NCBI GenBank assembly: GCA_015069505.1
Contig: SVIL01000002.1
Location: 1 to 53,148 of the forward strand
DNA from: Clostridiales bacterium
Lineage (GTDB): Bacteria > Bacillota > Clostridia > Christensenellales > Borkfalkiaceae
Length of the DNA: 53,148 nucleotides
Reading direction: 5' to 3'
A program made the translations under genes and the position numbers. Of this stretch, positions 39,558 to 49,651 are shown one piece after another (within the stretch, counting starts at the first letter, position 1; every line of letters starts with the position of its first letter). Under the pieces are notes generated by a model. That model was given only the letters and a program-made list of their open reading frames with translations, did not search any database and was not told the DNA's origin.

Positions 39558-39633
39558 TGGAGCTACTGAGCGGATTCGAACCGCTGACCTGCTGATTACG
39601 AATCAGCTGCTCTACCGACTGAGCCACAGTAGC
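39558..39633 (-). tRNA. tRNA-Thr (anticodon CGT), CCA encoded
   Basis: Minus strand GCTACTGTGGCTCAGTCGGTAGAGCAGCTGATTCGTAATCAGCAGGTCAGCGGTTCGAATCCGCTCAGTAGCTCCA; 7-bp acceptor, anticodon stem GCTGA/TCAGC with loop TTCGTAA, T-loop GGTTCGAATCC. Confidence 0.96.
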
Positions 39634-39724
39634 GTTAATACGGGCAACTTATTCAAGTTACCCGATTATATTAGCATAAATTAAAAAAAATATCAACGAA
39701 TTTTAAGATGTTTTTTATTTTTTA

Positions 39725-40513
39725 TTAGTCTTTTATAAGTTCTTTGATTTTTGGGGCGACTTCTTTGCCGATTTCATACCCTTTTTCAAACGCCATATCC
39801 ATACCCTTAAACTTCAACTGGTTCATATCACCGAGGTCTGGGAAAACCATAATGTCGGGTTTGTACTGTTTCATCTTATACTTTGACAACTGACTGTCCA
39901 TTATATCGTACGCCCTAAAAAGCATTGAAAACATATGGTGTTTTTTATGTTGGGGTCTAACCTTTCCAAGCACGTCCACGGCAACGATGACTTCCGCACC
40001 CATTTTTCTAACCTCTTTAACGGGTACGCGTGTGGTGACACCGCCGTCCACAAGCGACATATCGCCGATGTTGAAAGGCTCGAAAATCATAGGGATAGTT
40101 GAACTTGCCGCAACGTAATCCACCACGTTTTTGTCCCCACTAATCGCCAAAGGATTGCCCGTATTAAGGTCGGTAACTATCGCACTGAACGGAATTTTTA
40201 GGTCGTTAAAAGTTTTGTCACCCAAAAAAGACTTAAGCTTCTTTTTCATTCTCGTAGTACGGGACAACGCACCCTGCCCAAGCGGATTGAGAGTCAGCCC
40301 AAAAATCTCATTAAATTTAAGTTTCATTACTTCATTAAACATATCGTCAGGCTTCATCCCTGCGGCATAGCAAGACCCGACGACGCTACCCATAGAACTA
40401 CCCGCGATAAAATCGGGGACAATCCCCTCTTCGTCCATCGCTTTCAAAAACCCGATATGAGAAACGCCACGGCTTCCGCCTGCACCTAATGCAAAACCTA
40501 ATTTTTTTGACAT
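39725..40513 (-). CDS. Patatin-like phospholipase family protein
   Basis: LGFALGAGGSRGVSHIGFLKAMDEEGI...IAGSSMGSVVGSCYAAG (GxSxG), LVDGGVTTRVPV (DGG). Confidence 0.94.
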   Translation of the reverse strand: MSKKLGFALGAGGSRGVSHIGFLKAMDEEGIVPDFIAGSSMGSVVGSCYAAGMKPDDMFNEVMKLKFNEIFGLTLNPLGQGALSRTTRMKKKLKSFLGDKTFNDLKIPFSAIVTDLNTGNPLAISGDKNVVDYVAASSTIPMIFEPFNIGDMSLVDGGVTTRVPVKEVRKMGAEVIVAVDVLGKVRPQHKKHHMFSMLFRAYDIMDSQLSKYKMKQYKPDIMVFPDLGDMNQLKFKGMDMAFEKGYEIGKEVAPKIKELIKD

Positions 40514-40521
40514 TTTATAAC

Positions 40522-41376
40522 CTACCTTTCTAATACTTTTAATTTTAATCCCCTATTTTCTAACCATTGACAAGAAAGCACAAACCAGTTTTCGACGTGC
40601 GTGTTTATTAGGTCGGGTCTGTTTGGAAGAGCCGTCTTTAACTGTGCCAAAGATAGCCCGTGCGGACCGTTATCGAATACGTGAAGTTCAAACGGCACGT
40701 TCGCCTTCTTATATGCCATCGCCATATACAAACTGTTTTCACTTGGCACGATATTATCGTCAGCCGTACACCAAATAAACGCAGGTGGGCAAGATTCCGT
40801 AACCTTATATTCAAGAGAGAGATATTTCACAAGTTCTTCATTGCCACCACAAAGATTATGGAACGAACCCCTATGTGCCTTTCCGCCAGAAGTGAGTACC
40901 GCATACGATAAAACGACGGCATCGGGACGGCAAAGTTTTGCTCTTTCGCCTAACGCATCTTTAACCACTTGTTCGGCGTTTAACGTGGCAAGCATTCCAC
41001 ATAAATGTCCGCCAGCCGAAAAGCCGATAGCGGCAACCATATCCTTATCAACATAATATTTATCGGCGTTTTCTTTTATATACGCCATTGCCATACACGC
41101 TTCGATAAGTTGTGAAGGGTATTTTACGGGTGCAATCGAGTAATCCAAAGAGAAAGCGTTAAAGCCGTTGTTCATATACGCCAACGCAACCGGTTCTTTT
41201 TCACGGTCGGCAACCGCACCGTACCCGCCACCCGCTATAACGAGTATTGCAGGGCGAATTCTTTTAATACCTTCTTGACAAGTATCGTATTGAATATAAG
41301 TGTTAAGATAACCTTCGCCGTGTTCAGGACGAGTAAGCCCAAAATATTCGTATAAATCTATCCTTTCCGAATGCAT
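40522..41376 (-). CDS. Alpha/beta hydrolase (acetyl-esterase-like)
   Basis: RPAILVIAGGGYGAVADREKEPVALAY...VAAIGFSAGGHLCGML...PPAFIWCTADDNIVP...NGPHGLSLA. Start at 41376 (MHSERI). Confidence 0.9.
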   Translation of the reverse strand: MHSERIDLYEYFGLTRPEHGEGYLNTYIQYDTCQEGIKRIRPAILVIAGGGYGAVADREKEPVALAYMNNGFNAFSLDYSIAPVKYPSQLIEACMAMAYIKENADKYYVDKDMVAAIGFSAGGHLCGMLATLNAEQVVKDALGERAKLCRPDAVVLSYAVLTSGGKAHRGSFHNLCGGNEELVKYLSLEYKVTESCPPAFIWCTADDNIVPSENSLYMAMAYKKANVPFELHVFDNGPHGLSLAQLKTALPNRPDLINTHVENWFVLSCQWLENRGLKLKVLER

Positions 41377-41478
41377 AAATAATCCTCTCTTCTCTATTTT
41401 TCTAGTATTGTAGCACAAAAAAATTTGATTTTCAATAAATATGTTGAAAGTTTTTTTAGTTTATGATAAAATATTTTT

Positions 41479-42156
41479 ATGGCATATCATATTGACACAG
41501 GTCTTATAAAAGACAAGTTTAAGGTGGACTGCGAATGCCCACTTTGCGAGATTAAACAAATAGTAGAAGAACAGTTTTTGTACGAGTTTTTGAACGACGC
41601 CGTTATGGAAGAAAACACACGGCTTAAAGTCAACGCTTTGGGGTTTTGCGAAAAGCATTTTAATATGCTTTATTCAAGGCAAAACAAGTTGTCCGTGGCA
41701 CTGCAAATTTCCACGAGGGTGGATACCATTTTAAAAACCGTGCAAGAAGTCAAAAACGTAAAACACGCGGTTAAGCAAGCCGAGGCACTTGATAAAATGT
41801 CAAAGACTTGTATTATTTGCGACTTGGTGCAAGACAGTATGGTAAAATACTATAAAACCGTCGCCCAGATGTTTTCTAAGGAAGAAAACTTCTTTAAGAC
41901 GCTTATCGGCACGAAGGGTTTTTGCCTAAACCACTACGCCGAACTTTTAAGGTTTTCGTCTTATGCCGGCGGTATGGCAAAAGAATACGTTGAGGTTTTA
42001 TCTGGCGTTCAAAAACGGAATATGACGAGGCTTCAAGAGGAATTAAAAGGGTTTTGCTTAAAACACGATTACAGAAACGCTTTATCCCCACTCGGCAAAT
42101 CCGAAACGGCACTCCCCCGTATGAGCGTAAAACTCTACGGCAAAGAAGAAAAATAA
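41479..42156 (+). CDS. DUF6062-like protein with duplicated CxxC...GFCxxH modules
   Basis: CECPLCEIKQ...ALGFCEKHFNML and CIICDLVQ...TKGFCLNHYAELL repeat pattern. Confidence 0.7.
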   Translation: MAYHIDTGLIKDKFKVDCECPLCEIKQIVEEQFLYEFLNDAVMEENTRLKVNALGFCEKHFNMLYSRQNKLSVALQISTRVDTILKTVQEVKNVKHAVKQAEALDKMSKTCIICDLVQDSMVKYYKTVAQMFSKEENFFKTLIGTKGFCLNHYAELLRFSSYAGGMAKEYVEVLSGVQKRNMTRLQEELKGFCLKHDYRNALSPLGKSETALPRMSVKLYGKEEK

Positions 42157-42167
42157 CTAAAATATAT

Positions 42168-42205
42168 AAAAGACCTACGGAATTATCTTTCGTAGGTCTT
42201 TTTTT
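42168..42205. terminator. Intrinsic terminator between convergent genes
   Basis: aaaagacctacggaattatctttcgtaggtcttttttt. Confidence 0.85.
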
Positions 42206-42208
42206 GTT

Positions 42209-42799
42209 CTAAATATCCTCTTGTAAATGCACCGCTTTATCAATTATGTCAAGCAGTTGTTCTTTGCCGTAACCCGTTTCGGCACTGGTTGCGGTAATAT
42301 CGGCAAACCCCACCCTAAGTTCGGTCGCAATCTCTTTTACCCTTGGCTTAATCTTGGACTTGCCAAGTTTATCCGCCTTGGTTGCCACGAGTGTAAACGG
42401 GATTGCGTAGTGGTATAGATAGTTTATCATCATCTTATCGTCAGAGGTTGGGTCGTGCCTAATATCCACAAGGGATAAAAGCAAATTGATTTTTTGAGTA
42501 GCAAGAAAACTTTCCATCAAATTAGACCACTTCGCCTTTTCTTCCTTGCTAACCTTTGCAAATCCGTATCCCGGCAAATCGGCTAAAATAAACTCGCCAA
42601 AATCAAAATAGTTTATAAGCCTCGTCCTACCTGGGGTAACCGAAGTCCTTGCAAGTTTTTTTTGGTTTGCAAGCATATTTATAAGCGAACTTTTGCCCAC
42701 GTTAGACTTGCCCGCAACCGCAATCATCGGCTTATCCGTAGCCAAAAAGTTATTCGCACTCGCCACCGAAGTTATAAATTCTGCCTTGGTAATTTTCAT
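42209..42799 (-). CDS. engB: Ribosome biogenesis GTP-binding protein YihA/EngB
   Basis: IAVAGKSNVGKSSLINMLANQKKLARTSVTPGRTRLINYF...LADLPGYGFAKV...VATKADKL. Confidence 0.96.
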   Translation of the reverse strand: MKITKAEFITSVASANNFLATDKPMIAVAGKSNVGKSSLINMLANQKKLARTSVTPGRTRLINYFDFGEFILADLPGYGFAKVSKEEKAKWSNLMESFLATQKINLLLSLVDIRHDPTSDDKMMINYLYHYAIPFTLVATKADKLGKSKIKPRVKEIATELRVGFADITATSAETGYGKEQLLDIIDKAVHLQEDI

Positions 42800-42817
42800 A
42801 ATCGTTTAACCTTTATT

Positions 42818-45181
42818 CTAAAAATTTATCGCCGTCCTAAACACTAAGTCCACGTCGTCCGCCTTGATAAACTGTATGTCCTTGCGAATTTCTTCGGGGA
42901 TTTCAACGATATCCTTTTCGTTATCTTTTGGGATTATTATGGTCTTTATACCGTTCCTATACGCCGCAAGTGCCTTTTCCTTTAATCCGCCTATCGGAAG
43001 CACCTTGCCACGCAAAGTAATTTCACCCGTCATAGCCACACTCTTTTTAACCGACTTGCCTATGAACGCCGAAAGTATCGCAGTCGCCATAGTAATACCC
43101 GCACTCGGTCCATCCTTTGGCGTTGCACCTTCGGGAACGTGGATATGAATATCCGTGTTTTCAAACCTTGCGGGGTCTATACCGTACTTAACCGCGTTAG
43201 AGCGTATATAACTTATCGCCGCCCTTGCGGATTCCTTCATAACGTCGCCGAGTTTACCCGTCAAAAGTATTTCACCCTTACCGCTGTAAAGCCCGACCTC
43301 TATGGTCAAAGTTGTTCCACCGACCGCCGTCCAAGCAAGCCCCGTGGTTGCACCCACTTCGTCCTTTTCAAGCGTGATATCCCTAACGTGTTTCTTTACG
43401 CCGAGGTAAGAGAACACCGACTCTTTATCCACGACTTGTTTTCTAAGACGCTTATTTCCAGCGACTTTTGTCGCAACCTTTCTTACCACGCTACCTATTT
43501 CACGCTCTAAGTTTCTAACGCCCGCTTCCATAGTGTAACTTTCAATAATCTCTCTAATACCCTCGTCGGTAAACTCAACCTTCTTTTCAGTAAGCCCGTT
43601 GTTTTTAATCGCCTTGGGGATAAGGTACCTCTTTGCGATTTGCAACTTTTCCTCGTCGGTATAGCCGTTGAGTTCGATAACTTCCATACGGTCTAAAAGC
43701 GGGTACGGAATAGTATCCAAAGAATTTGCGGTCGTTATAAACATAACCTTTGAAAGGTCGTACGGGATTTCCATATACCTATCACGGAAAGTCGTGTTTT
43801 GTTCGGGGTCTAAGACTTCAAGCAATGCACTTGCTGGGTCGCCGTGCATATCAGAAGATAGTTTATCAATCTCGTCAAGCAAGAACACGGGGTTATTTAC
43901 GCCCACGTTTTTAAGCCCGTAAATAATCCTACCCGGCATTGCCCCTACGTAGGTACGCCTATGCCCACGAATTTCCGCTTCATCCTTTACGCCCCCCAAA
44001 CTCATCCTAACGAACTTTCTGTTAAGTGCCCTTGCGATACTCGTCGCAACCGAAGTTTTACCAACACCGGGAGGGCCGACGAAACAAAGGATAGGTCCTT
44101 TTATCTGTTTGGTAAGTTGAAGCACCGCAATATATTCTACGATTCTTTCCTTTACCTTTTCCAAACCGAAATGGTCGCTATCAAGCACGGCTTTTGCGTC
44201 ACTTAAATTATCCGTATCCACGGTACACTCGTTAAACGGCAGTTCTTTAAGCCAGTCAAGATAGTTTAAGATTATGGAATAATCGGGGGATGAAGGATTT
44301 ATTTTATCAAGTCTTGCGATTTCCTTTAACGCCTTATCTTCAATATCCTTAGGCAATTTTTTAGCCTTTATCTGCTCGATAAGTTCGTTACTCTCGTCAA
44401 TATCGTCGCCAAGTTCGGTGCGAATAGCCTTTATCTGCTCTCTTAAATAAAACTCTTTTTGGCTTTTGTCGATATTTTGACGAACGGTCGTGGAAATCTT
44501 TTTCTCTATCTTTGCGATTTCAAGTTCCTTTTCATAAAGTTTATCAAACGCTTTAAGCCTTTCAATAGTATCGTCAAGTTCCAAAATCTTTTGAACTTCT
44601 TCATCGTGCAAAGTCAAGGTGGATAATGCAGCGTCAACAAACCCGTTCGGGTCCTTGATATCTACTATCGCCGAAATCATATCCTTGGTTATGCGTTTAT
44701 CGAATAAAGAGTATTCGTAATAGGCGTTCTTTGCCACCCTAAAATAGGCTTCAACCTCGGTTTCCGTTGCGTCCGTCTTATACTCGCTACGCTTAACTTC
44801 CACCAAAAAATAGTCCTTGTTATCGTAAAACTTAGTTATTTTTGCACGGTACAACGCCTGCACGGTAACCTTGGTGTTTCCACCCGGCACTTTTGCCGTG
44901 CGGTTAAGTTTTACTACCACACCGACCTTACACACGTCCTTTCTCGTCGGCGTGTCGATAAACGGATTTATCTGTGCGGATATAAAAAGCCTGTTGCCGT
45001 AAAGTCCGCACGCTGATAGTGCGGCAAGAGAAACGGGTCTGCCCACGTCAAAATTAAGCACGGCGTTTGGCAATAACACCTTCCCCCTCAACGCAATAAG
45101 CGGCAAAGTTTCCGACTTTATCGGCTCTACTATTTCTTCAATTTCTTCTAATTCCGTTAGCCCTAATTCTTTATCTTCCAT
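42818..45181 (-). CDS. lon: ATP-dependent protease La (Lon)
   Basis: GPPGVGKTSVATSIARALNRKFVRMSLGGVKDEAEIRGHRRTYVGAMPGRI...VPEGATPKDGPSAGITMATAIL. Confidence 0.98.
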   Translation of the reverse strand: MEDKELGLTELEEIEEIVEPIKSETLPLIALRGKVLLPNAVLNFDVGRPVSLAALSACGLYGNRLFISAQINPFIDTPTRKDVCKVGVVVKLNRTAKVPGGNTKVTVQALYRAKITKFYDNKDYFLVEVKRSEYKTDATETEVEAYFRVAKNAYYEYSLFDKRITKDMISAIVDIKDPNGFVDAALSTLTLHDEEVQKILELDDTIERLKAFDKLYEKELEIAKIEKKISTTVRQNIDKSQKEFYLREQIKAIRTELGDDIDESNELIEQIKAKKLPKDIEDKALKEIARLDKINPSSPDYSIILNYLDWLKELPFNECTVDTDNLSDAKAVLDSDHFGLEKVKERIVEYIAVLQLTKQIKGPILCFVGPPGVGKTSVATSIARALNRKFVRMSLGGVKDEAEIRGHRRTYVGAMPGRIIYGLKNVGVNNPVFLLDEIDKLSSDMHGDPASALLEVLDPEQNTTFRDRYMEIPYDLSKVMFITTANSLDTIPYPLLDRMEVIELNGYTDEEKLQIAKRYLIPKAIKNNGLTEKKVEFTDEGIREIIESYTMEAGVRNLEREIGSVVRKVATKVAGNKRLRKQVVDKESVFSYLGVKKHVRDITLEKDEVGATTGLAWTAVGGTTLTIEVGLYSGKGEILLTGKLGDVMKESARAAISYIRSNAVKYGIDPARFENTDIHIHVPEGATPKDGPSAGITMATAILSAFIGKSVKKSVAMTGEITLRGKVLPIGGLKEKALAAYRNGIKTIIIPKDNEKDIVEIPEEIRKDIQFIKADDVDLVFRTAINF

Positions 45182-45189
45182 CTTTCACC

Positions 45190-45993
45190 TTATAAGCAAT
45201 ACTTTTCTATCAAAACTTTTATGGGATGCTTTTCAAACGGCACGGTAACTTCGTCCGCCACCGCTTTAAGTTCTTCACGACCGCTTCCCACGGCAACGCC
45301 GTACCACTCACCATCTACGAGTAATATATCGTTAGTGCTGTCCCCGACCGCCATAACTCTCTCTAACGGTATATTATAATACTCGGCGATAGCCCTGACT
45401 GCGTTACCCTTACTTGAAGTGGATTTTATAACTTCAACAAAGTTATTTACACCGCTGTTAAAGATAAGATCTTCGCCAAAAACGTTGGGGTACTCTTTCA
45501 TTATCCGTTCAACTTCGGGGTCTGTAGTAACACCACCGAGTTTTGAAATCGTCCCCTTGGTCGTTCTTAAAAACTCAACCATATCGTCAACTTTTACGCC
45601 TTTGATTTTCAAATCTTTTTCGTAAATATCCACGTACACGTTCCCTTCGTCATAATACAGCACGTCGTCCACGTCCGCACAGACGAGAGCACCGTCCTCT
45701 ACAAACTTTTTAGCAACGGCGGTTGCGGTAGCGTTGTCAATTCCGTCGTTAAAAATCACTTCACCCGTTGCCATATCTTTAATCATAGCACCTTGATATG
45801 CAGCGACAAGGCACTTTAAGTCGTACATATCGCACACAATCTTTGCCGAACACATCATTCTGCCCGTGGCAATGGCAAACTTTCCGCCCTTTGCCAAAAA
45901 CTTTTTTATAGCGTCAACAACGCTCGGGTCAATAATGTTAGGCACCACGCCAAGCGTTCTGTCAAAATCCGAAACAATCAAATCAAACTTCAT
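45190..45993 (-). CDS. HAD superfamily Cof-like hydrolase
   Basis: LIVSDFDRTLGVVPNIIDPSVVDAIKKFLAKGGKFAIATGR...SKGNAVRAIAEYYNIPLERVMAVGDSTNDILLV. Confidence 0.94.
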   Translation of the reverse strand: MKFDLIVSDFDRTLGVVPNIIDPSVVDAIKKFLAKGGKFAIATGRMMCSAKIVCDMYDLKCLVAAYQGAMIKDMATGEVIFNDGIDNATATAVAKKFVEDGALVCADVDDVLYYDEGNVYVDIYEKDLKIKGVKVDDMVEFLRTTKGTISKLGGVTTDPEVERIMKEYPNVFGEDLIFNSGVNNFVEVIKSTSSKGNAVRAIAEYYNIPLERVMAVGDSTNDILLVDGEWYGVAVGSGREELKAVADEVTVPFEKHPIKVLIEKYCL

Positions 45994-47817
45994 CTATCTT
46001 AAACCTTCTTTATTTAGTACTTCTATAATCGTATCCGCAAGTGCTTCGCCTATCCCCTCGACCGTAACCAACTGTTCTTTGGTCGCCAAGGCTATACCGC
46101 CCACGTCCTTAAACCTTTCAAGCAAGGCTCTTTTTTTAACCTTTCCAAGCCCTCTAACGCCGTCTAATACGGACGATAACGCTCGCTTGCCCCTAAGACT
46201 TCTGTGATAGGTTATCGCAAAGCGGTGGGCTTCGTCACGCAGTCTTATCAACATCCTCAAACAGTAATCGCTTTTTGATAGCACGACGGGGTCTTTTGAT
46301 TTTAAGGTAAAAATTTCTTCTTCTCTTTCTGCAAGAGAGATTAAGTCTATGTCACTGACACCTAGCCTTTCAAAGACCTCGCAAATAGCAGACAGTTGTC
46401 CCTTGCCGCCGTCTATAACCATAAGGTCGGGCTTGGGGAATTTTTCAGGGTCGGTTTTAAGCCTTTCAAACCTACGCTCTAAAACTTCTTTCAGACTCTT
46501 AAAGTCGTCCGCACCCTCAACGGTTTTAATCTTAAACCGCCTATAAGACTCTCTATCCGGCTCGCCGTCGTTAAACACGACCATACTGCCCACCTTATCC
46601 ACACCGCTAATGTTAGATATGTCGTAACACTCTATACGCTTGGGGTAGTTTTTAAGGTTAAGTATTTCTTTTAATTTTGCACAAGCCGATACGGTCATAT
46701 CGTCTTTATGCTTAATCTTATCGACTGCGACTTCAAGGTGTTCGGACGCGTTTACGCCAGCCATATCTAAAAGTTGCCGTCTTACACCCTGTTTTGCGTG
46801 TATAATCGTTAGGTCTTTATCAAACTTGTCCTTAAAATATTTTTCTAAAACAGACGAGTCGTCAAGTTCTACTTCGGTGATAACCTCTTCGGGGAAGTCG
46901 TCAGATTTGTCGTAATACCTTAGCATAAACTCTTTCAACGCTTCGGCGTCGCTCTCGTGGATACTGTTGAACGAAAAGTTTTTTCCGCCAAGCATCCTTC
47001 CGCTACGAACGACCAAAAGGCTAACCGCCATATAAATCCCGTTTGAACGGCAAGCGATAACGTCCGCCGATATAAACTTATTTAAAGCCGTCAAACGTTT
47101 AAGTGCAATCTTATCCAAACTAAAAAGATTTTCACGGTATTTTAAGGCGAGTTCAAATTCCTCGTTCATACTTGCGGAAAGCATTTTTTGTTTAAGCAAA
47201 TCCTTAGCAAGCGTTACGTCCCCCGCCAAAAAGTCCATCGCCCTATCCACGCTTTTTAGATACTCTTCTTTATCAACCGCCCCACTGCATGGTGCGGTAC
47301 ACTTTTTTATGTGATAGTTAAGGCAAGGTTTAAGCGGTTTTTTGGGGTCTAAAACCTTCTCGCAAGGGCGTACACCAAACGCAAGATTTAAAAGTTCAAT
47401 AACCGATCTAACCGAAACACCACCCATATACGGCCCAAAATATTTTGCACCGTCTTTTTTTATCTTTCTAGTAACCTTAAACGTAGGGAACGCTTCCCTT
47501 AAATCCACACGGATATATGGATAAGTCTTATCGTCTTTAAGTAAAATGTTATATCTTGGCTTATGTTTTTTTATAAGATTATTTTCTAAGGAAAGAGCGT
47601 CGATTTCACTCGGGGCGATTATATAGTAAAAGTCGGCGACGTTAGATACCATCGCCATAACTTTGTCGGTTTTTACACTATTAAAAAAGTATTGCCTTAC
47701 ACGGTTTTTAAGGTTTTTGGCTTTACCGACGTAAATTATTTGCCCGTCCTTATCAAGCATAACGTACACGCCGGGCTTGTCGGGTAATAGTTTTAACTTA
47801 TCATCTAAAACACTCAC
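45994..47817 (-). CDS. uvrC: Excinuclease ABC subunit C
   Basis: LPDKPGVYVMLDKDGQIIYVGKAKNLKNRVRQYF...CLNYHIKKCTAPC...ECYDISNISGVDKVGSMVVFNDGEPD; C-terminal HhH. Confidence 0.97.
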   Translation of the reverse strand: MSVLDDKLKLLPDKPGVYVMLDKDGQIIYVGKAKNLKNRVRQYFFNSVKTDKVMAMVSNVADFYYIIAPSEIDALSLENNLIKKHKPRYNILLKDDKTYPYIRVDLREAFPTFKVTRKIKKDGAKYFGPYMGGVSVRSVIELLNLAFGVRPCEKVLDPKKPLKPCLNYHIKKCTAPCSGAVDKEEYLKSVDRAMDFLAGDVTLAKDLLKQKMLSASMNEEFELALKYRENLFSLDKIALKRLTALNKFISADVIACRSNGIYMAVSLLVVRSGRMLGGKNFSFNSIHESDAEALKEFMLRYYDKSDDFPEEVITEVELDDSSVLEKYFKDKFDKDLTIIHAKQGVRRQLLDMAGVNASEHLEVAVDKIKHKDDMTVSACAKLKEILNLKNYPKRIECYDISNISGVDKVGSMVVFNDGEPDRESYRRFKIKTVEGADDFKSLKEVLERRFERLKTDPEKFPKPDLMVIDGGKGQLSAICEVFERLGVSDIDLISLAEREEEIFTLKSKDPVVLSKSDYCLRMLIRLRDEAHRFAITYHRSLRGKRALSSVLDGVRGLGKVKKRALLERFKDVGGIALATKEQLVTVEGIGEALADTIIEVLNKEGLR

Positions 47818-47874
47818 CCTTTAATTATAACCTATTTCCCGTGATTTTACAAGCAAATTTACAAATGCCTTACC

Positions 47875-48219
47875 TTAATACCCCAAAAACTCTACGCCCT
47901 TTAACAGCACGTCGTTAAGCGTTTCGCTTCTAAGCGAATAAAAAACCACCTTGCCCTGCCGTTTGGTCTTTACGGCGTTAAGGTTTTTTAATAACCGTAA
48001 CTGGTGCGAAACGGTGGTTTGGTTTAACTTTAACAGCGTCGATAGGTCGGACACACACATCTCGGATATAGCAAGTGCCGATATCATTTTAAGGCGTGTA
48101 TAATCTGAAAATATGGAAAAGAACCCCACCAAATCGTCAAGGATTTCCCCCTTAGGTACGTAATCGTCTATCATCGCTTGCAGTCTTTTGTCAAGTAAAA
48201 CTTCTTTCATTTTTTTCAC
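47875..48219 (-). CDS. ArsR/SmtB family regulator
   Basis: FSDYTRLKMISALAISEMCVSDLSTLLKLNQTTVSHQLRLLKNLNAVKTKRQGKVVFYSL winged HTH. Confidence 0.9.
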   Translation of the reverse strand: MKKMKEVLLDKRLQAMIDDYVPKGEILDDLVGFFSIFSDYTRLKMISALAISEMCVSDLSTLLKLNQTTVSHQLRLLKNLNAVKTKRQGKVVFYSLRSETLNDVLLKGVEFLGY

Positions 48220-48338
48220 CGTCCTTGCATATGATAATTGTGCATATATATTAACAAATAAATGGTGTAAATATTTTTAGAATAAAAGACTAAAAATGCT
48301 TTATTTTATTATATTTTGACAAAAAGGGGGTTTAAGAT

Positions 48339-48485
48339 ATGTTTTCAAACAATATTACGCTTATCGCATTGCTTTTACTACTGCTAAACAATAACACCAT
48401 AAACACTACGCAATTACTCTTGTTACTCGCCCTGCTTTCTACAACAGGCAACAACTGTTTTTGTAACGGAAACACAAATTTATAA
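48339..48485 (+). CDS. Small 48-aa Leu-rich hydrophobic peptide with C-terminal CxC (not in ORF track)
   Basis: ATG after AAAAAGGGGG RBS: MFSNNITLIALLLLLLNNNTINTTQLLLLLALLSTTGNNCFCNGNTNL*; followed by a terminator. Confidence 0.5.
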   Translation: MFSNNITLIALLLLLLNNNTINTTQLLLLLALLSTTGNNCFCNGNTNL

Positions 48486-48490
48486 TGAAA

Positions 48491-48529
48491 TAGAAAAAAG
48501 GCAGTTCAATTTGAACTGCCTTAATTTTT
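48491..48529. terminator. Bidirectional intrinsic terminator between small ORF and gap
   Basis: aaaaaaggcagttcaatttgaactgccttaattttt. Confidence 0.85.
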
Positions 48530-48544
48530 AACTTTTACGAAACC

Positions 48545-49567
48545 TTAGATTTCAGAGAAGAACTTAATCGTTCTAACCATTTGGCTGGTGTAAGAGTTTT
48601 CGTTGTCGTACCAAGATACAACTTGTACTTGATAGGTGTCGTCGTCGATTTTGCTAACCATAGTTTGGGTTGCATCGAAGAGTGAACCAAACTTCATACC
48701 GATAACGTCTGAAGAAACGATTTCGTCGGTGTTGTAGCCGAAAGATTCAGTAGCTTGTGCCTTCATAGCAGCGTTGATACCTTCTTTGGTTACGTCCTTA
48801 CCCTTAACGACTGCGATAAGGATGGTGGTTGAACCGGTAGCGGTAGGTACACGTTGTGCAGCACCGATAAGTTTGCCGTTGAGTTCAGGGATAACGAGAC
48901 CGATTGCCTTTGCAGCACCCGTGCTGTTAGGAACGATGTTCATTGCACCTGCTCTTGAACGTCTCTTATCACCCTTTCTTTGTGGGCCGTCAAGAATCAT
49001 TTGGTCACCGGTGTAAGCGTGTACGGTGGTCATGATACCTGATTGAATAGGAGCGTAATCGTTGAGAGCCTTAGCCATAGGAGCAAGACAGTTGGTGGTG
49101 CAAGATGCAGCAGAAATAATCTTGTCGTCAGCGGTTAAGGTGTTGTGGTTTACGTTGTAAACGATAGTGGGAAGGTCGTTACCTGCAGGAGCAGAGATAA
49201 CAACTTTTTTAGCACCTGCGTCAATGTGAGCTTGTGCTTTTGCTTTACTGGTATAGAAACCCGTGCATTCCAAAACTACGTCAACGTCGTATTGAGCCCA
49301 TGGGCATTCAGCAGCGTTTGCACACTTAGAAATTTTGATTTCCTTTCCGTCAACGATGATTGAATCTTCGGTAGATTCAACGGTGTGACCTTGTGCTACG
49401 TAGTTACCTTGCATGGTGTCGTATTTGAGAAGATGAGCGAGCATTTCAGGACTGGTAAGGTCGTTAATAGCTACGACTTCATAACCTTCTGCACCGAACA
49501 TTTGTCTGAAAGCCAAACGACCGATACGACCAAAACCGTTAATTGCAACTTTTGTTACTTTTGACAT
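48545..49567 (-). CDS. gap: Glyceraldehyde-3-phosphate dehydrogenase, type I
   Basis: [17 protein letters not shown]...[18 protein letters not shown]...[17 protein letters not shown]. Confidence 0.98.
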   Translation of the reverse strand: MSKVTKVAINGFGRIGRLAFRQMFGAEGYEVVAINDLTSPEMLAHLLKYDTMQGNYVAQGHTVESTEDSIIVDGKEIKISKCANAAECPWAQYDVDVVLECTGFYTSKAKAQAHIDAGAKKVVISAPAGNDLPTIVYNVNHNTLTADDKIISAASCTTNCLAPMAKALNDYAPIQSGIMTTVHAYTGDQMILDGPQRKGDKRRSRAGAMNIVPNSTGAAKAIGLVIPELNGKLIGAAQRVPTATGSTTILIAVVKGKDVTKEGINAAMKAQATESFGYNTDEIVSSDVIGMKFGSLFDATQTMVSKIDDDTYQVQVVSWYDNENSYTSQMVRTIKFFSEI

Positions 49568-49651
49568 TTTAGATGTCCTCCAAATTTGTTTTTTTGATTT
49601 TTCCTAAATATTATATCCTTTTAACACTTTTAAGTCAAATATTTTTAAGAC

